Part shown: positions 52,182-61,762 of the stretch, piece after piece | Position numbering within the stretch: position 1 is the first letter of the stretch | Layout of the letters: each line of letters opens with the position of its first letter | Source: Rhea pennata | Lineage: Eukaryota; Chordata; Aves; Rheiformes; Rheidae | Assembly (NCBI RefSeq): GCF_028389875.1 | Contig: NC_084677.1 | Location: 8,226,017-8,290,016 of the forward strand | Length of the DNA stretch: 64,000 nt | Direction of reading: 5' to 3' | Translations under genes and position numbers: made by a program | Notes under the pieces: generated by a model | The model's input: only the letters and a program-made list of their open reading frames with translations | What the model was told of the DNA's origin: nothing | Database searches by the model: none

Positions 52182-54741
52182 ACAGACTGGCACACTGTCA
52201 GCCAGGCAGTATTACTCATTATTATTACTCATGTTATCTCCTAAATCTATATATTTGCTTTGTGCATGTACCTAACACACAATCTTCTTTACTCTTGTCA
52301 GTCTTTCCAGTAAAAAACTGTTTCATTCATTTCATAGGAGATAGAAGTGTAATTAATGTTTGCAAAGCCTTCAGATGACACTAACAGATTAAAGCATTAT
52401 TATGTGCTAATAATGACATAAAGATGTCAAGGTATTTGTAATAAAACATTGTTTTTCCAGGAATAGCAGAGGTTGCTTTAAAAAATACAATAGTCAGCTT
52501 TTGGGGAAAGATAATAATAGATTTCAATGTGTGTAACTCTTGGGGATTAATTGAATTTTCATAATTAAATTCCCCTTGGCCATATGAAATTCTTGGTTTT
52601 GTTCTTTGAATTTCATTATGACTTGCAGAGTCTTCACTCCCCCCAAATCAAATGCAATAAAAACACTGGAGTCTGGCTTCACTTCAATATTTTATAAACA
52701 CATTTAGTCAAAATCTAGTTATAGATACCTTCTCTGTCTGCAGTTCTGAAGGAGAATTAGCAGCATTTACCTGACAATCTTTCTTAAGTATGCTTTGACT
52801 GTTAAGTATTTTTTAACTTTTAGCTTCATGCAGAATATACAGTTGCTTAAAAATACAGAAACAACTTCCAAATAGCTTCACCTGCAGTGTTTAATTAGTA
52901 ATAATGCCTGTTCAGAAGTAGATTTATTTTAATTAATCTCTTGGAATTCAAACGAGCTCGAGCGAATTGCCCAAAAGACCTTTTTAAGCTGACTGTCTTA
53001 TTTATGGCACATGGCTTTACTTTACTAGTCACTCTAATTTCCTGAGTGAAAAGTGAATGACACCTTGAAGTTGAGGATCTTCTGATCATTAAAAGAAATG
53101 GATGTGCTGTCCTCTGTTGGCCACACTGGTTGTCACATGTAACATTCAATTAAACGGAGAGGCAGCAAGAGACACTGTTAAAATGACAAGAATGTTGAAA
53201 CGAAATTTGCTTTACCTTCCACTCTCACCAATGTGACTGAATGGTGTGAGGGATATGTAAACATCCTCAGTTACAAAAAATGATGCAATGATGGGTGCTG
53301 GAGGCTAGGTTAAAGAGAGAGCTGTGCTTTCCCATGACTCCGTGTACCAAACTTTGCCCGAGGGTACACGCACTGCTCCTGTCGCACTCCTGCTGCTCCG
53401 CTAACCTCAACCATCGCCAGCCGCCTGAGCCCCTGCGCAGCAGCGTGGGCCGGCAGTTTGCCCCAGCTCCGGCAGCGGGCTCAGGGGACAAGCTGCGGCA
53501 CTGCCAGGCAGCTGCTGGGCCGCAGGAAGTTGCCAGCTGCAATTTCATGCCGCATGGTCTGGTTGAGGGCGGTGGCCGCTTGCGCTAATTTGGGTGGTTT
53601 GTGTACATGTGTTACTGCTCTCACGTCGCATGGCACGATCACAGCTCCAAGGGGCAGTGCAGCTACAGCAGCTGTGCTTTGCTGGGCATGACAGCGGTGG
53701 CACACAACGCAAGTTGCTGTTCGTGTCCGTACACAAGTCCTGGTGTGAAGTGCCATTCTGCTCTACTCTGTGCTGATAGGCAAGAGCAATGTGTCCACTC
53801 CCAGACCCTCCATTTCAAGAAGGACGTGTGTAGCAACTGGAGGGAAACCAGTGAATAGTAGCAGGGATGATATGAGGTATAGAAAATATGACCTCAAAGG
53901 AAAGATTTTTACATGCTGGGGTAGCAGTATAAAAAAGGTTCAATCCTTCTGCAAAAGAGAAAGAAGCAATCTGTCATTTGTGTCATGGTGAGTATCAGAT
54001 AAATAAGGCAAATTATGTAAAAAGTAGTCACAGTTTTTTAATACTTGAAAATTATGTTAGAAAGCTTAACACTTGGCAACTAAACCTCTCATCTAATGTT
54101 CACAAGTATAAGATAATAAAATAGTAGTGGAATATTACTGTATGCAGCCTAAGAGTTCATTATTAACAAAAAGGAGTTGAAGAAGGATAGCTAGGAGGTG
54201 TAACCAGAAAAATGCCAAGCTGTCAGCATGCCTCTCCGAATGCACTCCATCCATGGCAGTATTATCTGGAGGCGTGTGCTGCTTCATTGGCTCGTACTGC
54301 CATGTCTCCTTTATGAAGGAAGATACTATTTCAAAATGATGGTGGTTATCAATATAGTTAAGTATCTTTTTGTTACTATACATTATAATCTTTCCAGTGA
54401 CATTAAGACAAAATTTCTGAGACACTTCAGTGGCAATATATCCAAGTTCACATTTTTTTGTATTTTTTTTTAATTTTAGTTAGGCTAGAAAATACTGTGC
54501 AAATCAATTTAGAAACAGAGACAATGTCATTAATTAATTTCCATTAGATAGGCTGCAAAGAAAAAGTCATAAATTTAGAAGAAAATGCAATCTGACATGA
54601 TGAAAACGAATATATGTCATCGCAGTAAACATGTATGGTGTTTTAGTTATTTCTACGTGTACATTCTACATTCTTAAATGTGTTCTACATGTCAACATTC
54701 TGAGGTTACAAATTTCTTTTCAGCAATAGGTGAATAGAAAT

Positions 54742-54836
54742 GCTCTGGGTGACCCTGCTTGAGCAGGGGGGTTGGACTAGGTGATCTCCAGAGGTCCCTT
54801 CCAACCTCAACCATTCTGTGATTCAGCATGATTCTG
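54742..54836 (+). mobile_element. CR1: CR1 LINE, truncated 3' end
   Basis: The 3' tail of an avian/reptilian CR1 retroposon in sense orientation. It contains the diagnostic stretches GGTTGGACTAGGTGATCTCC and AGAGGTCCCTTCCAACC, then a degenerate CATTCTGTGATTC end in place of a poly(A) tail. Only about 95 bp remain, and no reverse transcriptase or endonuclease sequence is left. Such 5'-truncated copies are the commonest interspersed repeat in bird genomes, and this is the best taxonomic clue in the window. Confidence 0.93.
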
Positions 54837-54839
54837 GAG

Positions 54840-56385
54840 TAGCTTCACTTTTGCTGTGATTTCATAGATATTTTTCTAATTACAAAAGCAATGTATAATT
54901 TCAACTAAATAACCATAGGACATTTATTTAAAAATTTATTTAGTAGAATTATTATTATCCACAATGGAAGTTCTGTCTGCAAACTTCGTAAAAACTGGCT
55001 CTGTATTTTCTTATTTCTGTGTATATCCTTTAATATAAAAATCATAGGCCTCATTCCATTTTTATGCGGGTTATACATGAAGCTGTAGATCTCATGTATA
55101 CTTTCCTTACTTCTATAAACCTATTTCTAAAAAACAAATGAACAACAATTTATGTAAGCATTAGTCATCACATGTGAGGCAATTCCTCTTTAGGTTTATC
55201 CCTGAGGCTGTAGTAGTAGAAAGCAGTATTTATCAGAGATATGTTTGTCCTTGGGTTTGATTTATATGTTTAGTTTTGAAAACACTATTATGAAAACAAC
55301 TTCAGGGACACTGCTATTCTTCAATGTCTGTACTATCTCTGAGTAAAATATCTGAAAAAAAATAGAAATCAATTTAGAACTTTTGCAGGTTTAAATTTGC
55401 ATATCCTTTGTACTGAAACTGCTAAAAATTAATAATTTAAATTTTTCATATCTCTTCCATCTAGGAAGACTTGGGTAGTGTTGTCATCAGATGTCGTACT
55501 AGAAAAAGTTCAAAAATGAAGTGGAAGGTAAGTGCTATGCTTTCGTCTCTGCTGATGTTTGCTCAAAACCCCCCAATCTGGTAACCAGGAATTCTGTACG
55601 CTTGTGAGTATTGACAGTAAAGCAGTGTAAGTGCAAAACACACAAACTTTAGCAACCATGTGTTTTAATTGCACATCATTAATATAATATGGTAATCTGT
55701 ATAACAGCAAATATGTGCAAAAAAAACCTCATACAGTATAAATGGCTACATCCATTGCATTTCAAATACGTGGTATCCACGTATCCTTCAAGACAGGTGT
55801 GCAGTACTTCGGGTATCATCACCAGTGCAGTATCTTTGGGTAACATCACCAGCCCTATCTTTAGTTACCTGTTTTCAACATGGCAGTAAATTCAGCTCAC
55901 CATCATCAGAAACAGAAAATGTAAACCCTAACCGAACGATCCCTTTAAGTAGTTACACAGATGAATAAATCTCGTGGGTCTTTTTTCGAGCCAAAACAGA
56001 GAATTAATTTAGAAAATAGCTAAACTAATTTCAGGATTAAAACCAAATAGTTTTAGAGTGGAGAGAACGAGGACCATCTTCGTAGCCTTATCCTGGCGAG
56101 ATCAGCCTGGAAGCCAAGTGCTCAGCGGCTCGGCCTGCCCCTCGTGGGACAGCTCTTGGGCCCACGTGGTGGCGAATGCACGTGTGTGCTTTTAAGAAAT
56201 GACAGAAACCTGGGCGCGATACGGATTGTACCTGATTTGGCAGGCCAGTTTTGCCTTACATGTTTGAATTTTTCTTACTCTGTTACACTGCACAACTGTG
56301 AGAGCCTCCAAACACAGGATTCGGCTCCGAGGAAGGTGGTCTGACAAAAAGATTGTGTCCGCTGCTGCAGACACCCTTCTTTTGT
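54840..56385. other. AT-rich noncoding flank of CpG island 2
   Basis: No gene, repeat family or splice-bounded exon recognised. GC content starts to rise from about 56080. Confidence 0.6.
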
Positions 56386-56617
56386 AAAGAAAGGGACCCT
56401 GGCAGCGGGCGAAACACGGCTGTGAAGCCCACGACAGCTCCGAGCGCTGCCGGGCGTTTGGCGCCGCGCGGCCGTTACCTCAGGGAGGGCAGCGCGCGCC
56501 CGGCCTCGCTAAACAAAACGCTGCCGCTTTCCCCTGCTGGCACGTGCGCCCCGCCGCCAAGCGCGGCCGTTGCCCCGGGGGGGCGGGAGCCTTTCCGCCG
56601 GCCGCCGCGGCCCCCCT

Positions 56618-56622
56618 AAAAA
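56618..56622 (-). terminator. Pol III terminator for tRNA-Thr
   Basis: A run of five T on the minus strand (five A on the plus strand) lies 36 nt past the tRNA 3' end. T4 or longer is the standard RNA polymerase III stop. It is the first such run downstream, so the primary transcript would carry a trailer of about 36-41 nt. Confidence 0.75.
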
Positions 56623-56658
56623 TGATCAGAAGAACTCCCGCCCGCGCGGGGGCTGCCG

Positions 56659-56730
56659 AGGCACGGACGGGGTTCGAACCCGTGATCTTCGGTTTACGAG
56701 ACCGACGCCTTACCACTTGGCCACCGCGCC
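56659..56730 (-). tRNA. TRNAT-CGU: tRNA-Thr, anticodon CGT
   Basis: Seen directly: on the minus strand the sequence folds into a full 72-nt cloverleaf including the discriminator base U. The acceptor stem GGCGCGG pairs with CCGTGCC (one G-U pair). The D arm GCC/GGC encloses a loop with the invariant GG. The anticodon stem TCGGT/ACCGA has loop CTCGTAA, giving anticodon CGT (plus-strand ACG at 56696-56698). The T stem ACGGG/CCCGT is fully paired around the TTCGAAC loop. There is no intron and CCA is not encoded, as in eukaryotic nuclear tRNAs. Internal Pol III promoters are present: the A box over 56713-56723 and the B box GGTTCGAACC at 56671-56680. A T5 terminator follows. The product decodes ACG threonine codons. 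It sits inside a CpG island, antisense to the putative rightward gene. From memory the sequence closely matches the vertebrate tRNA-Thr(CGT) family. Very sure of identity; expression is inferred. Confidence 0.97.
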
Positions 56731-56834
56731 TGCGTTACAAGGCCCGCCCGAGCCCTTCTATGGCTGGCGCCACTCCCGCGCGGCGGCGCACCCCAACGGC
56801 TTCGCCAATCGTGCGGCGGAAGCTGGCGGCGGGC

Positions 56835-56858
56835 CCCGCCCCGCCCCGCCCCGCCCCC
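56835..56858. promoter_or_regulatory. Tandem GC boxes (Sp1/KLF sites)
   Basis: CCGCC repeats in phase about four times with a 5-bp period (reverse strand GGGGCGGGG). They lie about 105 bp upstream of the tRNA on the tRNA strand, and shortly before the putative plus-strand start, so they could serve both. Confidence 0.6.
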
Positions 56859-56884
56859 GGCTCGGCCCCCCACCCCACCCTCCG

Positions 56885-56895
56885 TGCGCATGCGC
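56885..56895. promoter_or_regulatory. NRF1-type site
   Basis: TGCGCATGCGC matches the palindromic NRF1 consensus YGCGCAYGCGC exactly. NRF1 sites typically lie close upstream of the start of TATA-less housekeeping and mitochondrial-function genes. Binding itself is inferred. Confidence 0.6.
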
Positions 56896-56909
56896 CACCG
56901 CCTGGCGGC

Positions 56910-56996
56910 CGTTGGGCGCGCTCGCGGGCGCTGGACAGGCGTTGGGCGGCCGTTAGTCGGCGAGGCGCTGAGGGAGCGGGAGTAGGTTTCCCGTCG
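56910..56996 (+). other. Candidate first exon of rightward gene
   Basis: Downstream of the GC boxes and NRF1 site, the GC-rich segment ends in GTCG|GTAGGT, a reasonable splice donor (intron from 56997). An alternative donor GTAG|GTGCCT lies 4 bp further on. A second, longer first exon could end at GAG|GTAATG, last base 57350. No start codon with a convincing protein frame is seen before the first donor, so it would be 5' untranslated. The 5' limit is a guess. Confidence 0.35.
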
Positions 56997-58673
56997 GTAG
57001 GTGCCTATAACTGAGAGAGGCGGCGGTGCGGTGTCTGCGGGAGGGCGCCGAGGAAAGTCCTTCCATGGGTGGGAGTGGGGAGCAGCGAGGTGCTGTTCCG
57101 CCCCATCGCTCGGTGGCGGCGCGCAGAGGGAGCGCGCGGCGGGGGGCCGTGTCCTCTTCCCGCGCCAGCCCCCAGTGAGGCGCCGGGACCCGGGGGCGCC
57201 CAGCCCCTGAGGGAGGCGGCGGCCGGGAGGTGCTCCCTGGGGAGAGGCTGGCTCGTGAGCGAGCGCACAGCTGTGCTGCAGCCTGTGCTTTCTTTACCAA
57301 AAGATGGCACTCTCACATTAACGTCGGTGCACCGTAACATATTGTTGGAGGTAATGTACTCGTCCTGTGTCCTGAGCAGCTTAGAGAGGGGAAGGAAAAG
57401 CGCGAAAAAGCTGCTTTCCTTCTCCCAGAAGAGAAGCAGAAATGCAAACATCATTGAGATAACTACATAGTAAATATAAAGTAAAACACGCTTCATAAAA
57501 ATACAAATTAAGTACATGGCACTTCTTGTCCCATATAAAAAACTCGTGAAATGCTGAAAAGATATTAGAAGTTATGTGTTCTTTAACTGCCAGATTTGGT
57601 CTCCTAGATATTTACAAGTGTTATCTGAAAGCACAGCCCTCGATTTTATCCCCAATTAAACTTATGCTATATTCCATCTTCCTGGATGAAAACAATTTGA
57701 TTTTTGACCTATGTCAGGGAGAACAAGTACTAGCTGTGAATAGTAGTTTTTTTTTTTCTTGATGAGAGAAGCTTGTAAAGAGGTTGCCAAAAGTACCTTC
57801 ATAAAGGTTGAGATCAGAGTGAGTAATTTGGTGGTGCCTGGTGCGGGTATGTTAGATGAATTATATCTTTATGCTTTTGGGGGGTATTCTTTAAACTGCA
57901 GTCATGAGGAAAACCCATGCCTGAAGGCTTAAATGTATGAACAATTGTCTATTTAAAAATTACCATGTGTCATCTTCTCATCGGTAACTGTGATAAACTT
58001 TAGCAAACACAAAGCAATTTGCGTCAGCTTCATCTGCAGTAAAAGATGTCTAAACTAATTTAAATGATCTCACTGGATAGTTGGCCCATCATAAATGTAT
58101 GCACTACTACCATGGGTCAGCTGTGACACAAGTGTTCTGCTTTGTTCTGGTTTTCTAGTCCTTACGGGCATTTCTGACGTTGTGGCCAGCCTGAGCACTT
58201 CTTGGAGTTTATGTTCGAGCCTTGTTCTTTGCTAGCCTCAAATGACATACTCTGATCTGGTCTATGGAAAGCCAGAAAACACTCAGCCAGAAGAATAGTA
58301 CTTTTGTATTCCTTTGTTCTGATCATTCTGATTACTGTAGCACTTTATAGCATGATGATGTGTAGGAGTGGAAATGGTGGCTTCTTTCACCCTGCTTACA
58401 CACGCACTGCTTTTATGATTAAGAATGACCTCCTGTGGCCAATGTTTTTGGCTGACTGAAGTTGCTCCTAGTGTAACCAGGCTCACAGCAGGAAGGAGTT
58501 AGATGTTACTAAATCGTGTTTGACATTTCTAACCTTCCTACTTGTTAGAAAACATGCTCTTTTATGTGCCGTATTTGCCAAGTGGAACTTGTCATCACAG
58601 TTCTTGTGCAGCTCCTTTCTGTTTTACTTGTTACTGCTGTTATGCCTTCATGAGGTGAGAAGTAATGTTTTTT

Positions 58674-58692
58674 GGGGGGGTTAGGGAGGGGG
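58674..58692 (+). other. G-quadruplex-prone G-rich run
   Basis: GGGGGGG TTA GGG A GGGGG fits the four-G-run quadruplex pattern, with a further GGGGGG at 58705-58710. It lies within the putative rightward transcription unit, so the G-rich strand would be the RNA sense strand. Confidence 0.6.
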
Positions 58693-60041
58693 AAGAGATG
58701 TGATGGGGGGAAGTCAAGAGCAATAATGCAATTACATGTGGAATTCGTGTATTATATGAGTTGTATCTTTTCAAATACACCAAATTTTAGAAAAATGTGT
58801 TCACTTTGCATTGGAAAAGGTATTTAACTGTAAAGCAACTTTTAATACTGAAGTTCTTCCTTACTGAGGAGACAGAGCATTCAAGATGAAGTCACAAAGA
58901 TCTTGTGAGATTAAGAAGAAATACATGATAGAAACTTGTCTGCTCTCTTTAGCAGCCTAACTTCATTAATGCTCTAAGAAAATACTCATATTACTAGCTA
59001 TCTAAACAAAGAGCCATTTAATGACAAAACTGTTTTTTGTACTGCTTTTTAAAAGAGCAATATACTAGTACTTGCCATTTTATAATGTGTAACTGCCTAT
59101 GGTTTATTTTGAAGTCTGGGTAGCTCCTAGGTCTCAATAAACAGAAGAGCAACAATAAAGAAAAAACAGTCTTGGGTTCATCATAGAACAAGTCTAATAT
59201 ACTGTGAAATAATTTTCATCATGAGTAAGGGGAGTAAAAGATGTTTACAGCTAATAGTAAAATGTCTGAGTTATTCTAGACTGAGACAGAAGAAAATTCA
59301 TCTAATTTCTTCTGCTACTGTATTTTAAAAACTTTTATGCTGTTCCTTGTCTCTATTGGGAGGAGGAAATTCTTAATAAATAAATAAGTGGAACCAAAAG
59401 CCAAATATCTCTGTAGTTCTGATGCTTACAAAACCCATGTCAGTTAACTAGTTGTAGGAATATGACGATGTGAAACTGATGACTGTTATGTAAAACATGC
59501 TTGTTCAATTTTTCTCATCTTCTACCACCAATTATTTATTTAATATTCTCGTAGTTTGTCTTCTGAAACTCAGAAGAATTTGAAGCTTTTGGAATAAGGA
59601 GTGCCTTCCTATTACATATTTGTATGAAACAGTGGTGTTGTACGCCTGATAAAAAGGTGTTGTATCAGTGCAAATATTAATTTATATAAAGTAGTGTATT
59701 AATTATGTAAATTACACAATTTAAAACTCTTGAATTATTTTAATTTGGGATGAATAAAAACAGCTCTTTCGAAAGTTCAGGAAGAACTGGAATAGAGTCT
59801 TCAGGTTTTCTGAGCTACAGATTAATATTGCATGTTGTTGCCCCTAGTGTAACAACAGGTGTCCTGTTGCTAGAGAGAGCGTGTTGTTTTGAAGTGTTAA
59901 TCTTAGGAAAAAGCTATAGGAAATTTTATTGTTAGAGTATTTTATTTAGAAGAAAAAGTGATTTGTGTGTTCATAAAAGTTTTTAGGCAGTTTTATTTTT
60001 TAGAACTATTAAGTTAATATGAATTTACCTTGCTTTTGTAG

Positions 60042-60090
60042 CCAGAAAAGGTGGATGAGCTGGTCAGAAATCTGGTCAGGATCCCTTTAG
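60042..60090 (+). other. Candidate internal coding exon, rightward gene
   Basis: An acceptor (pyrimidine-rich stretch ending TTTTGTAG) and a donor (TTTAG|GTGAAT) bound 49 nt that are open in one frame, reading PEKVDELVRNLVRIPL. The peptide looks protein-like but I do not recognise it. Its last base gives a phase that fits the candidate terminal exon at 61046. It lies downstream of CpG island 2 on the same strand. Chance occurrence is possible in 64 kb. Confidence 0.25.
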
Positions 60091-60166
60091 GTGAATGGAG
60101 GAGAAACAGAAAGATTAGAAACCGGGATTCTGTATGGCACATGTCTTATGGTTAATCTAGATGATT

Positions 60167-60205
60167 CCAATATAATATATAATATATAATCTAATAGTAT
60201 ATAAT
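60167..60205. repeat. TA-rich low-complexity run
   Basis: Repeated ATAATATATAAT units, an imperfect TA/TAA microsatellite. Confidence 0.8.
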
Positions 60206-61045
60206 GAGTCAAAGTAGTGATTCAGCTAGTTCAGTGTCCTTCCTGTGCTGGTGGTTAGTATGAAGTACTCTCCACCCTTTCTCAGGCTGACATACTGCAT
60301 TGCACTGCTCTTGGAATGATTATGTGCTTGAACCTCTTCTTTACATCCTGACCAAACTCCTTATTTAACAGACATCTTCTTATCAAGAATTGTCTTAAGT
60401 AACTTCAGAAAACTGCATAGGCAGTCCAAATGTGAAAGTCTGTGCAAGCAATATTTAAAGTGTTATAAATAATAATGTAACTCAAAATTGTTTAGTAAAG
60501 GTACCATTCCCTGTTATCCATGTATTTTTTTTTTCTTGAGTATGTTTAAATAACAAGAGATAAATCTTTTTGGAGAAATCTCATTTTATACTACATATAT
60601 ATTAAGATTTCATTGTCAGCTGAAAGTCAGTAGCATAGCAAGGAATGTTTTTTAGATGAGATGAAAGCATTATGTTGACATATCTTGCTGTAGTCAAACA
60701 TGAAAGTTTTGCAGCTAAGAGCACTGTAGAATTTAGGATGATTTTTCTAGGAAGGTATGACAATGGAAACTTTGTAAGTTGATTGCATGTGAGATACTGT
60801 TACAATATTTTGACAAAAACAACAAATATTTTACTGGGATAGTCCTCTTATTTCCTGTATGTCAAAGCAGCAAGGAAAAGCGATTCCTTGCTGGTAAATT
60901 AGTGTCTACTCTGCATTTTTAAGAAGGTGGAGATATATCCAAATGTATACAAGTCTTGAGTGCATGCACACATTGGTAACATCCTGGTGATGTTTTCAGT
61001 GATGATGATACAATATTAATTTGTCTTCTGTTTCTCTAATTGTAG

Positions 61046-61121
61046 CACCAAGAGCAATTTTTACCTAAAAGTAAATGACTAGCCACTTGCAGATCAGGAC
61101 TGAAAAGCTGTTATAAATAAA
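61046..61121 (+). other. Candidate terminal exon with poly(A) signal
   Basis: A strong acceptor (TTCTGTTTCTCTAATTGTAG) precedes a short frame. Joined in phase to the exon ending at 60090, it reads APRAIFT and then a TAA stop at 61066-61068. The poly(A) hexamer AATAAA lies at 61116-61121, about 48 bp after the stop. Without splicing from that exon it would read another short frame (HQEQFLPKSK, stop). The set of acceptor, stop and AATAAA is suggestive but weak. Confidence 0.25.
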
Positions 61122-61719
61122 CCTTTACCAGGGAAAATACTAGTCATAAATTAATGAATTTGAGTCACATTGACTGTCGAAGTATCAGGCCTCCTGAAGT
61201 GAGCTTTGACTCAGTATCATTTACTGCACTTCAAAAATACTGTGAACACAAGTTTTTATAGTTAAAGAAAGAAAATAATGCCTATATTAATGTAATTCCT
61301 TGAGTGGTGTTTTTTTATTTTATTTATTTTTTATTTTTTTCCCCTTCATTTTAACTTCAGGAAGTATTTGCAGTAATCACCTGTGATTGTGTTACTCAAA
61401 CTTTTATTCTCATTCCTGGGGAACTCTTACCATTTAGCTAGAAACCTGAGAGAGGCATTTCAGTGACATTTTTGTCTGAGAAATGCGGAAGTGGTTGCAA
61501 TATTTTTGCTATGTGTTAATTCTCTTTGTTATACATTTGTAAATCAAAAGTATGGTCAAATTGCCAATGTAATCTCAAGAGATGTCTCCATTTCACCCCC
61601 TCCCCCTTTTTGTCCAGGGGATGGCTGCACAATACTTTGAGAATCAGATTCTTTTAACAGCTCTGAAGTTGGACACATGGGATCGCTGTCAATTTCTGAT
61701 AACTTATCATAGTTTATAT

Positions 61720-61762
61720 TCCATCCTTCCATTCTTCCTTCCTTCTGTCCTTCCTTCCTTCA
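61720..61762 (+). repeat. (TTCC)n microsatellite, interrupted
   Basis: CCTTCC/TTCC units with interruptions, followed by unique sequence. A simple polypyrimidine repeat. It overlaps the end of a 76-codon frame (61582-61812) and explains that frame's Ser/Pro/Leu-rich tail. Confidence 0.85.

Larger units (their letters stand above)
52050..52240. promoter_or_regulatory. Element-like block with two inverted repeats
   Basis: About 0.6-1.2 kb upstream of CpG island 1 (on the minus-strand gene's side), a more complex block carries two perfect inverted repeats 30 bp apart: 52112-52135 and 52164-52181. It then runs into ATTACTCATT repeats (52211-52231). It has the look of a conserved noncoding element or enhancer, but conservation cannot be tested here. 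Confidence 0.35.
51550..54740. other. Mostly noncoding flank between CpG islands
   Basis: AT-rich apart from the element-like block at 52.05-52.24 kb and a GC-rich patch at about 53330-53720. That patch has overlapping frames on both strands (up to 97 codons) and no exon structure I can defend. No gene recognised. Confidence 0.6.
56390..57300. promoter_or_regulatory. CpG island 2: probable bidirectional promoter
   Basis: A dense run of CpG and GC-rich sequence rises abruptly out of AT-rich flanks. It holds tandem GC boxes (Sp1/KLF type) at 56835-56858 and an NRF1-type palindrome TGCGCATGCGC at 56885-56895. There is no obvious TATA box. Splice-donor matches face both ways: CTGAG|GTAACG on the minus strand (last exon base 56479), and on the plus strand TCG|GTAGGT (last exon base 56996) and GAG|GTAATG (last exon base 57350). 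GC boxes plus NRF1 in a TATA-less island is the usual architecture of broadly expressed, often divergent, vertebrate promoters. The transcribed genes cannot be named from this window. ORFs here on both strands are by-products of GC richness. Confidence 0.8.

Noticed and set aside
56480-57517. ORFs of 115-170 codons on both strands in CpG island 2
   Set aside because: They overlap the tRNA gene and promoter motifs, lie in mutually overlapping frames, and are composition artefacts.
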